Below, piece by piece: positions 1 to 8,658 of a stretch of 37,123 nt of DNA. Under the pieces are notes generated by a model that was not told where the DNA came from, made no database searches, and saw only the letters and a list, made by a program, of their open reading frames with translations. The translations under genes and the position numbers were made by a program. Position 1 is the first letter of the stretch, and each line of letters starts with the position of its first letter. The DNA lies in IMG/VR virus record IMGVR_UViG_3300021376_001850, positions 1 to 37,123 of that record; one strand, given 5' to 3'. The stretch is from a virus.

Positions 1-2
1 TG

Positions 3-557
3 CGTGGCGACCTTACCAACACAGAGATTGAACAAATACGAAAAGCCATCTCCATTAGAAAAAACATGCATCCGTTTATCATTTCCGAAGACATCTCGTC
101 GTTGACAACGGTTAGCGCTATTGCTGGAAAGATTCAACAGCACAAACCAGATGTTCTTGTCGTTGACGGTGTTTACTTAATGGACGATGAGCAGGGAGAA
201 CCAAAAGGCTCACCACAGGCACTGACGAACATCACACGTTCTTTAAAGAGGTTGGCCCAGCGATATGATATTCCAATCATCGGTACTACACAAGTCCTTA
301 GTTGGAAACTTGGCAACCGTAAGAGCAGGCAAATCACTGCCGACGCCATTGGCTACACATCCTCGTTTGCACAAGACTCGGACTTGGTTATTGGCGTTGA
401 GGCAGACCCCGACATTGATGACCAAGCAATACTGCGTGTTGTTCTTGCACGAACTGCGCCAAAAGGAGAGGTGAGGATTAAATGGGACTGGAACAACATG
501 GACTTCTCAGAAGTGGAGGAAAGCGACCATGATGACAAAGACAACTGGTATTACTAA
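3..557 (+). CDS. dnaB: DnaB-type replicative helicase, C-terminal part (5' truncated by window)
   Basis: The reading frame is open from base 3, so the start lies outside the window. What remains is the C-terminal part of a RecA-fold helicase. It has a Walker B strand (DVLVVDG, bases about 153-173), a following strand IIGTTQVL in the position of the DnaB motif H3, then DAIGYTSSFAQDSDLVIGV and an ART-PKG segment, both typical of the DnaB C-terminal domain. The Walker A motif is off-window. In the phage the enzyme would unwind DNA ahead of the polymerase encoded downstream. The primase gene overlaps its 3' end by 29 bases, so the two are probably translated together. The family call is firm; a non-replicative DnaB-like paralogue cannot be excluded from this fragment. 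Confidence 0.87.
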   Translation, partial: RGDLTNTEIEQIRKAISIRKNMHPFIISEDISSLTTVSAIAGKIQQHKPDVLVVDGVYLMDDEQGEPKGSPQALTNITRSLKRLAQRYDIPIIGTTQVLSWKLGNRKSRQITADAIGYTSSFAQDSDLVIGVEADPDIDDQAILRVVLARTAPKGEVRIKWDWNNMDFSEVEESDHDDKDNWYY

Positions 558-1452
558 CTTTCGTGACGTCCTTGACGCATTAGGCGTGGACGTTCGTCGT
601 GAATCTGGCAACGAGATTATTGCTTGCTGTCCAGTCCACGAAAAACGCACTGGCAAACCAGACAACTCCCCATCATGGTCAATGAACGCAAGCACTGGTT
701 TATGGTTGTGTCATTCGTGTGGGGCACGGGGCAACCTTCCCCAATTGATTGCTGAAGTAACAGGGAGTTATGAATCGGTGTCAAGCGTGTACAACTTGTT
801 GCTCAATACGGGTATGGAACAACTGACAAAACCAAAGGTTGTCAAGGACACGACCACAGCGGATTGGAAACTGTACATGTCCTACGACCAGCCACCGCAG
901 GAAGAGTTGTTGAAGCGGCGAATAAAAACTACCGTCGCCAGCAAGTACGGGATTCGTTGGGCCACACATCGCAAAGCGTGGATTATTCCTATCATTTCGC
1001 CAAACGGTGATTTGCTGGGTTGGCAGGAGAAATCACCACATGGGGTACTTAATCAACCAACAGGGGTTAGTAAATCAGAAACGTTGTTTGGTATTGATAG
1101 GTTTTCTTCACGAGTAGCCATCTTGGTGGAGTCACCATTGGACGTGGTTAGGTTTGCATCGTCGTTTAACGGCGTACAATGTCTTGCGAGTTTTGGGGTA
1201 CAGGTCAGCAAAAAGCAATTACAATTGTTGGAAGCCTCATGTGATGCTCTCATTGTGGCATTGGATAACGACGAAGCGGGTATAACTGTTGGCAAGAAAC
1301 TGATGACTGCCCTACCGTCGTTTAGGCACGGGGTAAAATGGATGAAGTATTCTCATACCAAAGCCAAAGATGTTGGAGAGATGGACGATTCAGAACTAGC
1401 GGTTGCCGTAAAGCAGGCAACTGCCTTACCATGGTGGATTGATGACGTTTAA
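529..1452 (+). CDS. dnaG: DNA primase with CHC2 zinc finger and TOPRIM domain
   Basis: The protein (307 residues) starts with a CHC2-type zinc finger: Cys34 and His37 (CPVH), then Cys61 and Cys64 (CHSC). The TOPRIM domain follows, with the acidic strand AILVESPLDVVRF near residue 200 and ALDNDEAG near residue 245 supplying the catalytic Glu and Asp-x-Asp. It is about half the length of bacterial DnaG and lacks an obvious helicase-binding domain, as in many phage primases. The start is ATG 529, or the adjacent ATG 532, preceded by GGAGGAAAG. It overlaps the helicase gene upstream and the SNF2 gene downstream, making a helicase-primase pair that would prime lagging-strand synthesis. Confidence 0.9.
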   Translation: MMTKTTGITNFRDVLDALGVDVRRESGNEIIACCPVHEKRTGKPDNSPSWSMNASTGLWLCHSCGARGNLPQLIAEVTGSYESVSSVYNLLLNTGMEQLTKPKVVKDTTTADWKLYMSYDQPPQEELLKRRIKTTVASKYGIRWATHRKAWIIPIISPNGDLLGWQEKSPHGVLNQPTGVSKSETLFGIDRFSSRVAILVESPLDVVRFASSFNGVQCLASFGVQVSKKQLQLLEASCDALIVALDNDEAGITVGKKLMTALPSFRHGVKWMKYSHTKAKDVGEMDDSELAVAVKQATALPWWIDDV

Positions 1453-2989
1453 AGGAACCCTGTACCCGTTTCAAGAAGAAGCACGGGAAAAGATGACTGA
1501 CCGTGGTCGCATGCTGCTTGCTGTTGTCATGGGTGGCGGTAAAACCGTGATTACTCTTAACACATTGGAACATCTCTTTCAAACCGACGAAGTTTCTCGT
1601 GTCATTGTTGTAGTGCCAGCCGCTCTTAAATACCAATGGTTGCGTGAGATTAGCAAGTTCACTAACTCACGTGCAGTCGTTATTGATGGAAACGCCAGGG
1701 CAAGAGAAACATTGTGGCGTTCGTCTCTCCGTGCCAAGTATGTCATTGTAAACCCTGAGACATTGATTAATGATGTTCATTTGTTCAACTCACTTAGGTT
1801 TGAAGCAATGGTCATTGATGAAGCCACCATGATTAAATCTCCTCGTGCCAAACGGTCACGACTCTTAAAGAAACTTGGTAAAAAGTGTCAGTATCGGTTT
1901 GCCCTTACTGGACAACCAATTGAGAACAAACCAGAAGAACTGTTTTCCATTATGGAATTTGTGGACGCAAACGTGCTTGGCAAATTTGACGTGTTTGATA
2001 AAACGTTTATTGTTCGTGACAAGTTTGGAAGACCAACAAGGTATCGCAACCTCAACTTGCTCAACAAATCAATGGAAAAGGCAATGGTTCGCAAGAGTAG
2101 GAAAGACATTGAAGACCAACTGCCCAAAGTCATTTCAACGGTCATTCCCGTTCAATTTGACGACAAGGGAGCACAAGCGTATACAAACATTGCAAATGAC
2201 CTGCTGGCGCAAATAAAAAACGCCTTAAACATGCACGGCAAAGGGTTTGACCTGTGGGCGCACTATCACGGCAACGCAGCGGCAAATGAAGCACAAGGAC
2301 AAATAATGTCACGTCTTACCGTGTTACGAATGTTGTGTGACAACCCAATGCTCGTAGACATTTCGGCAACCCAATACACGGACACGAACGCCGATGCAGG
2401 TAGTAAATACGCCAAAGAAGTAATGGACATGCAATGGTTGACCAAACCTTTTGCCACCCCAAAGATGGATGCGGTTATTGAATACATTACGGATATTTTA
2501 AATGAAGACCCAAATAACAAAGTAGTACTCTTTTCGTTTTTTAAGAGCAACCTAAAATTGTTGGCTGAGCGCACAAAAGACCTGACGTCGTGCGTATTGT
2601 TTACTGGCGACATGGATTCATCAGAAAAAGACGCAGCAAAACAAAAGTTCTCTACTGACCCCAAAACCCGTTTGTTCCTGTCGTCAGATGCTGGTGGCTA
2701 TGGCGTTGACCTGCCACAAGCCAATTACCTTATTTCGTATGACCTTCCGTGGTCAGCAGGAAAATTAGACCAACGAGAGGCTCGCATCATTCGCCTATCT
2801 TCGCAACACCCCCACGTTACAATAGCCTCCTTCGTTATGAAAGGTAGCATTGAGGAACGTCAGTATGAAATGCTTCAACAAAAACGAGGAATCAACGAAG
2901 CGTTCATTGACAAAGGTTACGATACACAAGGTAGATTTGAGTTGACGCTAAGTTCACTAACAGAATTCTTACAACACTCGGAGGTGTGA
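1442..2989 (+). CDS. SNF2-family DEAD/DEAH helicase (first of two)
   Basis: This 515-residue superfamily 2 ATPase has a Walker A MGGGKT (residues 30-35), a Walker B of the form VIDEAT (125-130) rather than the usual DEAH, motif III ALTGQPIENKPEE and C-terminal motifs SSDAGGYGVDLPQANYLI and the Arg-rich REARIIRLSSQH. The TGxPIEN pattern and the bilobed layout match SNF2-like phage helicases. A TTG lies immediately before ATG 1442. I take the ATG, which overlaps the end of the primase gene. It probably remodels DNA or displaces proteins during replication or recombination. A second, more canonical SNF2 protein is encoded at 27.8 kb. Confidence 0.87.
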   Translation: MTFKGTLYPFQEEAREKMTDRGRMLLAVVMGGGKTVITLNTLEHLFQTDEVSRVIVVVPAALKYQWLREISKFTNSRAVVIDGNARARETLWRSSLRAKYVIVNPETLINDVHLFNSLRFEAMVIDEATMIKSPRAKRSRLLKKLGKKCQYRFALTGQPIENKPEELFSIMEFVDANVLGKFDVFDKTFIVRDKFGRPTRYRNLNLLNKSMEKAMVRKSRKDIEDQLPKVISTVIPVQFDDKGAQAYTNIANDLLAQIKNALNMHGKGFDLWAHYHGNAAANEAQGQIMSRLTVLRMLCDNPMLVDISATQYTDTNADAGSKYAKEVMDMQWLTKPFATPKMDAVIEYITDILNEDPNNKVVLFSFFKSNLKLLAERTKDLTSCVLFTGDMDSSEKDAAKQKFSTDPKTRLFLSSDAGGYGVDLPQANYLISYDLPWSAGKLDQREARIIRLSSQHPHVTIASFVMKGSIEERQYEMLQQKRGINEAFIDKGYDTQGRFELTLSSLTEFLQHSEV

Positions 2990-2990
2990 A

Positions 2991-3386
2991 ATGTCAGAAC
3001 AGTTTGACGAAACGTACTACACAAAAATGGTGGAAGAGTTTGTCTCGCAAAAGAAACTACTCAGCCAACTTGAGGCGAGGGTAGACAAAATCAAAAAAGA
3101 GTTGAGCACCGTTGTAGAACAGCATGGCACTCCCGACGACAGTGGACACATTTGGCTCAACGTCGGTGGACACGAACTCAAGCGTGAGCGTCGTGTAAGC
3201 AAGACATTCAACGCCGCCAACGCAGAACAATGGGCGAAAGAAAACGGTTTGTGGGATGACGTCAAAGAAATTGTGGAACGCCTTAGCGAAGACAAACTTC
3301 TCGCTGTTGCGTGGAACGACAAGTCCCTGTTGCCAACCATTCAAGGTTTTTACGTAGAGAAAGAAACATGGGCGTTCAAGGCGTGA
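2991..3386 (+). CDS. Hypothetical protein with N-terminal coiled coil
   Basis: I do not recognise this 131-residue protein. Residues about 8-45 form a likely coiled coil rich in Lys, Glu and Leu (for example KKLLSQLEARVDKIKKEL). After it comes a predicted mixed alpha/beta segment (HIWLNVGGHELKRERR) and a C-terminal helix. ATG 2991 follows GGAGGTGTGAA and begins one base after the SNF2 stop. Its position between a helicase and an ssDNA-binding candidate suggests a replication or recombination accessory role, for example a nuclease inhibitor or mediator, but no motif proves it. Confidence 0.75.
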   Translation: MSEQFDETYYTKMVEEFVSQKKLLSQLEARVDKIKKELSTVVEQHGTPDDSGHIWLNVGGHELKRERRVSKTFNAANAEQWAKENGLWDDVKEIVERLSEDKLLAVAWNDKSLLPTIQGFYVEKETWAFKA

Positions 3387-3811
3387 AAGACCCGTTGGAC
3401 CTCTTCAACGACCTTCCAGATTTTCCTGGTGGGCGAACTCCCAAAAACAGAAAAAAGGAAGATACCGCAATTGCCGAAGACCGCTTTAATGGCGCTAAGC
3501 CAAAACGGTATATCATAAACGGACAGGAAGTGCAGATGTTTACCATTGGTCAACTTGCCGTTGCATTGCGAAAACGACCATCAACGTTACGGGTGTGGGA
3601 ACATCGGGGTTGGATTCCAAAAGCCAAGTACCGAACACCTAAACCCACCAAGCAACAACTTCCAGAAAAACCTTCAAAAGGTAGGAGACTTTACAGTCTA
3701 GAGCAGGTAGAGTTCCTAGTGGAAGCAATAGACCGTTTCAAGATACATGACATTTACAATGCAGATTGGAACGGCTTCAGAAAACACATTAAAGAGCAAT
3801 GGCCCCAATAA
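3368..3811 (+). CDS. MerR-like helix-turn-helix regulator
   Basis: The protein (147 residues) has a disordered, charged N-terminus of about 55 residues. A MerR-type winged HTH follows at about residues 58-120: MFTIGQLAVAL, STLRVWEHRGWIP and then RRLYSLEQVEFL. This matches the family scheme TIGELA, TLRYYEEKGLL, YS-E-V. There is no long dimerisation coiled coil or metal-binding cysteine set after the HTH, so any effector domain is missing or minimal. I chose ATG 3368 over GTG 3311 because it overlaps the previous gene by only 19 bases and has a purine-rich leader. The five spacer-dyad promoters at 27.6-35.6 kb have the geometry MerR proteins act on, so this is a candidate regulator of them. That link is inference. 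Confidence 0.75.
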   Translation: MGVQGVKDPLDLFNDLPDFPGGRTPKNRKKEDTAIAEDRFNGAKPKRYIINGQEVQMFTIGQLAVALRKRPSTLRVWEHRGWIPKAKYRTPKPTKQQLPEKPSKGRRLYSLEQVEFLVEAIDRFKIHDIYNADWNGFRKHIKEQWPQ

Positions 3812-3834
3812 ACACACAAAGGAAAAAAGAAAAC

Positions 3835-4497
3835 ATGCCAAGGAATTACAACACAGATGAAATGACACCCAACACGGAGAAAGACTCTCCTGTTGCTGTT
3901 GCAACTGAACGCAAACTGTTGCGTGGCGGTTGGCAACAAGTTGATGCACTTAAGAGCACCGACTCCAACTACGCACAGCGCCTCAAGGTCAGCGAGGACG
4001 TACAAGTCATCAAGTTCATTGAGGACGAGCCGTACGCCGCATGGCATCAACACTGGGTGGAGCGTGACGGACAGAAGTCGTTTGTGTGCATCCGTGAATT
4101 GGAAGAGCGTGGTTGCCCAATTTGCGAACTTGGCAATCGTCCTTCACAGCGTGTAGCGTTCAACGTCCTGCTGATGAGCGTTGGTGGACCATCGGTACTG
4201 CGTTCGTTGGAAATTGGACCACGTGTAGTTGACCAACTTCGCAACCTGAACAAGGCTCCGCAAACTGGTCCATTGACCAAGCACTACTGGGCAATCAGTC
4301 GCACTGGTAAGGGCGCAACAACGTCGTACAACTTGCAGGTCATTCGTGAGCGTGACATTGCTGAAGAGTGGAAGATTGAACCACTGTCCGAAACCGTCCT
4401 TGCCAAGCACAAGGAAGAGAAGTACGACTCGTCCATCATCAAGGTTCCGACCTACGCCGAACTTTTGGCAATTGCTTCAGAAGACCTCGGTAAGTAG
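3835..4497 (+). CDS. Candidate zinc-containing ssDNA-binding protein
   Basis: This 220-residue protein carries a His/Cys cluster, H71/H73, C85 and CPIC (C94, C97). That arrangement is seen in phage gp32-like single-stranded DNA-binding proteins whose OB fold is interrupted by a zinc site. The remainder is beta-rich with an aromatic and basic mid-section (TKHYWAISRTGKG). It sits directly before the DNA polymerase, where phages often keep their SSB. ATG 3835 is preceded by AAAGGAAAAAAG; an upstream ATG at 3799 is in frame but overlaps the previous gene and has a poor ribosome site. The functional call rests on the zinc motif and context. Confidence 0.6.
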   Translation: MPRNYNTDEMTPNTEKDSPVAVATERKLLRGGWQQVDALKSTDSNYAQRLKVSEDVQVIKFIEDEPYAAWHQHWVERDGQKSFVCIRELEERGCPICELGNRPSQRVAFNVLLMSVGGPSVLRSLEIGPRVVDQLRNLNKAPQTGPLTKHYWAISRTGKGATTSYNLQVIRERDIAEEWKIEPLSETVLAKHKEEKYDSSIIKVPTYAELLAIASEDLGK

Positions 4498-4500
4498 CCG

Positions 4501-6561
4501 ATGGGGAGTTCAATTCCTCCCGTCGTAAGCACTCTCCAAGAACTGGACGAGTTAATTGAAGTCGTTCGTGGGGTCGGGGCTTTTGCCTTTGACGTGGAAA
4601 CGCAAACCACGTTGGAGCATCACCCCGACCTTATGGAACATTTGGAAAAGGATTTCCAAGCACACATCAAAGGTTTGAAGAACAAAAACCCCGACATTCT
4701 TCAACGGGCACACGACAACCTTACCGACCAGTACCTGAAAGACGTTGCCGTTAACCCATTACGTAACGAAGTGTTTTGGATAGGTATTGCCACCAGCGGA
4801 AGGTCGTGGGCAATTCCAATGGGGCACAGGATTGGAATGATTGTAGAAAAAGAAGAGGTAGGAGACGGGAGCACAGTTCCTCCTACAGGCTTTCGCAAGG
4901 TGTTGAAAAACGGTCAAGAGTCAATGGCTAAGGCTCGTTATGTAAAACCTGCTGTGTACGGAGAGCCTCCCAAACAGTTGTCACGAAGCGACGTGTTTGA
5001 ACGACTTCGCCCTCTTTTCTTTAGCGACCTTGTAAAGGTTGGACACAACGTCAAGTTTGACGCTCGGTCAATTTCAAAGTACTACGGTGAGATACCACCA
5101 GGACCCTACGTTGACACAATGGTTACTCAACACATTGTTAACGAAAGTCTTTCTAACTATGCACTAGAAACTTTGATTGAAACAAACTACGGTGGTCACA
5201 AAGCGTATGAAAACGGAGGCAAGTTAGGTAATACCGTATCAACAACTCCCTTTGATGCCACCGCCCTTTACGTACACAGGGACGCACGTTGGACATGGCT
5301 TTTGTACAAACGATTGATTCAAAAGGTTCGTGCTCACGCCGACCTTACCAAAGCATTGGAACTTGACAACAACGTGTTGGAAGTTTTGATGCACGTTGAA
5401 AACGAAGGTATTCCCGTAGACGCCACCAACCTAACGGCACTCGGCATTGAGTTGGACAAGGAGATGCAGGACACTCTTAATTCCATTCTTTCATATGCTC
5501 CAGTTGGTTTTAACCCCGACTCCAACAAACATAAACAGACGTTCTTGTTTTCTAAGAAGTCCGAAGGCGGTCTTGGACTAAAACCATACAAGATGACGGG
5601 AAAGGGAGCGCCATCAGTTGACGAAGAGTCGTTGAAGAGTTTACAAAACAAACATCCCGTTGTTCCCATGTTGTTGTCTTGGGCGGAATTACAAAAACTT
5701 AAGAGCACCTATGTAGACGGTTTGTTGCCTAAGTTGTACAAAAGCCGCCTTCACCCATCTTTTCATTTACACAGGACAGCCACTGGTCGTCTTTCGTCAT
5801 CAGACCCCAACCTTCAAAACATTCCACGAACATCAAACATTCGTAAGTTGTTTGTCGCCAACGAAACCAACACGTTGCTGGTTGCCGACTATGACCAAAT
5901 TGAATTACGTATCATGGCAATGTTTAGTCAAGACAGTCGGTTGCTTCACACGTTTGCCAACGAGGAGGACATTCACACGGCAACGGCGTCTGCTGTGTTT
6001 AAGAAAAAGCCAGGTGATGTTACTTCGGAAGAACGACAAATTGGAAAAGGTGTTAACTTCTTAACCGCATACGGTGGCGGGTCAATAAAACTTGCCCGTG
6101 TCACAGGCATTTCGGAAAAAGACGCACAAGAAATTCTTAGCAATTATTACAAGACGTTTTCAGAACTTACGGAGTGGAAACGATTTCTCGTAGAAAAAGC
6201 CCGTAAGGATGGGTATATCAGTACGTTGTATGGTAGGCGTCGTCGTCTTCCCGACCTTCGTTCACCGAACAGTGAATTGCGCTCACGGGCAGAGCGTCAG
6301 GCAGTGAACGCCATTGTGCAAGGAACAGCCGCTGACCTTTGTAAACAGGCAATGGTCAATGTTTATCACGCCATGAGGAATACGAGTGTAAAATTGGTAG
6401 TACAAGTACACGATGAACTTGTGGCTACTGTAGAACAAGATGAGACATCAACAATAATTAAACCGTTTCTAAAAGCAATGGGAGACGGTAGCGTTTTAGA
6501 CAAGGTTCCCATCAAAGTTTCGTATCAATTCGCAAAGAGTTGGGCGGAGGCAAAGGAATAA
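4501..6561 (+). CDS. polA: DNA polymerase family A with 3'-5' exonuclease
   Basis: The 686-residue polymerase has an N-terminal proofreading domain. Exo I is D31-x-E33 (FDVETQT), exo II N183-x3-D187 (GHNVKFDAR) and exo III Y257-x3-D261. The polymerase domain shows motif A around D463 (VADYDQIELR), motif B R512-x3-K516-x3-F520-x3-Y524, and motif C HDE at 637-639. All catalytic residues are present. F520 aligns with Phe762 of E. coli Pol I, the residue that governs dideoxynucleotide discrimination. There is no 5'-3' exonuclease domain, as is usual in phage enzymes. It is the replicative polymerase of this phage and begins three bases after the SSB-candidate gene. Confidence 0.96.
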   Translation: MGSSIPPVVSTLQELDELIEVVRGVGAFAFDVETQTTLEHHPDLMEHLEKDFQAHIKGLKNKNPDILQRAHDNLTDQYLKDVAVNPLRNEVFWIGIATSGRSWAIPMGHRIGMIVEKEEVGDGSTVPPTGFRKVLKNGQESMAKARYVKPAVYGEPPKQLSRSDVFERLRPLFFSDLVKVGHNVKFDARSISKYYGEIPPGPYVDTMVTQHIVNESLSNYALETLIETNYGGHKAYENGGKLGNTVSTTPFDATALYVHRDARWTWLLYKRLIQKVRAHADLTKALELDNNVLEVLMHVENEGIPVDATNLTALGIELDKEMQDTLNSILSYAPVGFNPDSNKHKQTFLFSKKSEGGLGLKPYKMTGKGAPSVDEESLKSLQNKHPVVPMLLSWAELQKLKSTYVDGLLPKLYKSRLHPSFHLHRTATGRLSSSDPNLQNIPRTSNIRKLFVANETNTLLVADYDQIELRIMAMFSQDSRLLHTFANEEDIHTATASAVFKKKPGDVTSEERQIGKGVNFLTAYGGGSIKLARVTGISEKDAQEILSNYYKTFSELTEWKRFLVEKARKDGYISTLYGRRRRLPDLRSPNSELRSRAERQAVNAIVQGTAADLCKQAMVNVYHAMRNTSVKLVVQVHDELVATVEQDETSTIIKPFLKAMGDGSVLDKVPIKVSYQFAKSWAEAKE

Positions 6562-6563
6562 AT

Positions 6564-6932
6564 ATGGAAAGCACCGTTGCAGATAAAAGATTATTTTATC
6601 TAATGTTGTCAATTGCCCAAGGCCAAGACTTTGCCAACTTCATGGGGTTTTCAACACCATCAAAGGACGTTGCCGATGCCGAAACGTTTGACATTGCCAG
6701 CAGGTGGGCGTTGTTTGTTAGTCAAGGTATTGCTGATAACACGCAGGAGTCTGCGGAATGGATGCTTGATTTATTGGAAAAAAGCGATAAACTAGGTACT
6801 CCAAAAGAAGAATTGGTTCCCGTTCTTGTCGCCTATGGCATGTCGCTAATCAATAGACTTTTGGAAAGCGGAAACATATCTATTGTAATTGACGAGGAAA
6901 CTTTGGAAGAGTGGACTAAAAGCGATGAGTGA
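6564..6932 (+). CDS. Hypothetical protein
   Basis: A 122-residue, largely helical acidic protein that I do not recognise. It has no cysteine cluster or membrane segment. The start ATG 6564 follows GGAGGCAAAGGAAT, which overlaps the end of the polymerase gene. Its stop overlaps the next start (ATGAGTGA). Co-translation with the polymerase and recA genes suggests a replication accessory role only by position. Confidence 0.72.
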   Translation: MESTVADKRLFYLMLSIAQGQDFANFMGFSTPSKDVADAETFDIASRWALFVSQGIADNTQESAEWMLDLLEKSDKLGTPKEELVPVLVAYGMSLINRLLESGNISIVIDEETLEEWTKSDE

Positions 6933-7293
6933 TTGGTGGGCTAAGAAATTAAAGGGTGAGAAACCCGCTCCACAACCGACATACCCAAACCCAGCGGCAT
7001 ATAGCAATAGACCGCTTTTGTCGCAACAACCAGCACCACAGGCTCCTGTTGAGAACGTTGCGCCAGATGCACAGATTGGAATGGGGACTGCAATACGTCT
7101 TTGGAAAGGCGGGGAAGCCATGAGGCGTGACGGACATTTGACTTGCCCAAGTTGCGGTAGTAGGAATGTATTTAGCCGCACTGGTAAGGGTGCAAATAGT
7201 ATGATTCACGGAGCAGCACCAGCACCACATTGTTTTGATTGTGGTTGGAACGGGTTGTATGACCAAGCATCGCAGGTAAACTGGGTTGCATAA
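6925..7293 (+). CDS. Small protein with proline-rich linker and zinc ribbon
   Basis: The 122-residue product opens with a short basic helix (WWAKKLKGEK). A Pro/Ala/Gln-rich, probably disordered stretch follows to about residue 50. It ends in a zinc ribbon: CPSCGSRNVF, then HCFDCGW (two CxxC knuckles about 27 residues apart). Such ribbons bind zinc and often contact nucleic acid or protein partners. ATG 6925 overlaps the stop of the previous gene, and the recA-like gene follows 10 bases downstream. The specific role is unknown. Confidence 0.75.
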   Translation: MSDWWAKKLKGEKPAPQPTYPNPAAYSNRPLLSQQPAPQAPVENVAPDAQIGMGTAIRLWKGGEAMRRDGHLTCPSCGSRNVFSRTGKGANSMIHGAAPAPHCFDCGWNGLYDQASQVNWVA

Positions 7294-7303
7294 GGAGCAC
7301 AAC

Positions 7304-8329
7304 ATGAGAGACTACGAATCATTGGAATCAATCGTTGCCGCCGTTTCTAAGAAGTATGGAGATGACGTATTAATTAAAGGTTCTGAAATCAAAGAAGACG
7401 TACCACGTATCACTACGGGCATCCTTGCCTTTGACCTGATGCTTGGCGGTGGCTGGCCCTTGAACCAGTGGTCGGAAATCATCGGAGAAGAGTCGTCGGG
7501 CAAAACTGCATTGGCGTACAAAACCATCGCTGCCAATCAAAAAATCAATCCTGACTTTACCGCACTGTGGATTGCCGCAGAGACATACGTTCCTCAATAC
7601 GCACGAGCCATTGGTGTAGACACTAACCGATTGTGGGTAGTGGAGACCAACGTGATGGAACAGGTATACGACCTCATCATTAAGGCTCTTGATAACCGTG
7701 CAGTTGACATGATTGTCATTGACTCACTGCCCTCATTGGTTCCTGGAGACGAGGCTGAAAAGATGATGGAAGATTTCACCGTTGGCTTGGGCGCTCGTTT
7801 GACGGGAAAGTTCTTTCGTAAGTCGTCAAAAGCACAGCGCCGTTCTCTCATCAATGAAGACAGGGCTTGCACTGGTCTTGTCATCAACCAATGGCGTGAA
7901 AAGATTGGCGTCATGTGGGGAGACAACCGCACCACTCCAGGCGGCAAAGCAAAGAACTTTCACTATTTCAGTCGTGTTGAAGTCAAGCGTGATGAATGGC
8001 TTAAGGAGAAAGACGAAGCCATTGGACAAACCATCAAGGCTCGCACCATTAAGAACAAGACGTACCGTCCACAACAAACCGCAGTAGTTGACTTCTATTT
8101 CACCAGTACGGGAGGATTCCGTTTGGGAGAGTTTGACACCGTTAAAGACGTGGTGAATATTGGTATTGCCGTGGGTCTCATCACACGCTCTGGTCCCTAC
8201 TACTCGTTTGGCGAACAGAAATGGCAAGGCAAGGACGCACTGACAGCGGCAATTCGTGAAGACGTTGAACTGCAACGTGAACTTAAGAAGCAAGCATTTG
8301 GTTACTTTAATCTGACAGTACCCGCCTAA
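7304..8329 (+). CDS. recA: RecA-like recombinase
   Basis: The protein (341 residues, close to the usual 350) has Walker A GEESSGKT (residues 61-68) and Walker B DMIVIDSLPSLVPGDE (about 135-150). The segment AAETYVPQYARAIGVD is equivalent to the RecA AEHALDP-YAKKLGVD region, including the catalytic Glu (E93). LINQWREKIGVMWG-like residues near 205 correspond to the RecA L2 and Gln switch region. It would pair homologous strands in phage recombination or recombination-dependent replication. The start is ATG 7304 after AAGGAGCACAAC. It overlaps the following nuclease gene by one base (TAATG), which suggests that strand exchange and junction processing are coexpressed. Confidence 0.93.
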   Translation: MRDYESLESIVAAVSKKYGDDVLIKGSEIKEDVPRITTGILAFDLMLGGGWPLNQWSEIIGEESSGKTALAYKTIAANQKINPDFTALWIAAETYVPQYARAIGVDTNRLWVVETNVMEQVYDLIIKALDNRAVDMIVIDSLPSLVPGDEAEKMMEDFTVGLGARLTGKFFRKSSKAQRRSLINEDRACTGLVINQWREKIGVMWGDNRTTPGGKAKNFHYFSRVEVKRDEWLKEKDEAIGQTIKARTIKNKTYRPQQTAVVDFYFTSTGGFRLGEFDTVKDVVNIGIAVGLITRSGPYYSFGEQKWQGKDALTAAIREDVELQRELKKQAFGYFNLTVPA

Positions 8330-8658
8330 TGTTGTTTGGAAGCGACGGGGAACGAAAGCGACGACTTAAAAAGTCACGCAAGCAGGAAAAACAAACTGCT
8401 GACCGCTACAAAGGAAGCAGGAACGCAGGCTCTGGTGCTGGTTGGCTACGAAAGAACGACGTTAGAACTAATAACCTTTTAATTGAGAACAAGTTTACGG
8501 ACAACGTAAAACAGTATTCCATCAAGGTAAAAGACATGAACGAACTACGTAAACAGGCGTTGATGGAAGACCGCATACCAGTGATGCAAGTTGAGATAGG
8601 CGGAGTACGCTTTATCACAATGTACGAAGACGATTTTATGGAATACTTCAATGGTTGA
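8329..8658 (+). CDS. Small PD-(D/E)XK nuclease, candidate Holliday junction resolvase
   Basis: This 109-residue protein starts with a very basic segment. The core GSGAGWLRKNDVRTNNLLIENK supplies D44 and the E53-x-K55 triad expected of the PD-(D/E)XK fold, followed by helices and the strands PVMQVEIGGVRFITM. Phage proteins of this size and layout include Hjc-like resolvases. It is coupled to the recA-like gene upstream (TAATG) and overlaps the Cas4-like gene downstream by 8 bases. A structure-specific endonuclease acting on recombination intermediates is the best guess; the exact substrate cannot be read from the sequence. Confidence 0.68.
   Translation: MLFGSDGERKRRLKKSRKQEKQTADRYKGSRNAGSGAGWLRKNDVRTNNLLIENKFTDNVKQYSIKVKDMNELRKQALMEDRIPVMQVEIGGVRFITMYEDDFMEYFNG

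Noticed and set aside
3311-3367. GTG 3311 as start of the MerR-like gene
   Set aside because: It would extend 57 bases into the previous gene with no ribosome site, and the added residues do not belong to the HTH domain.
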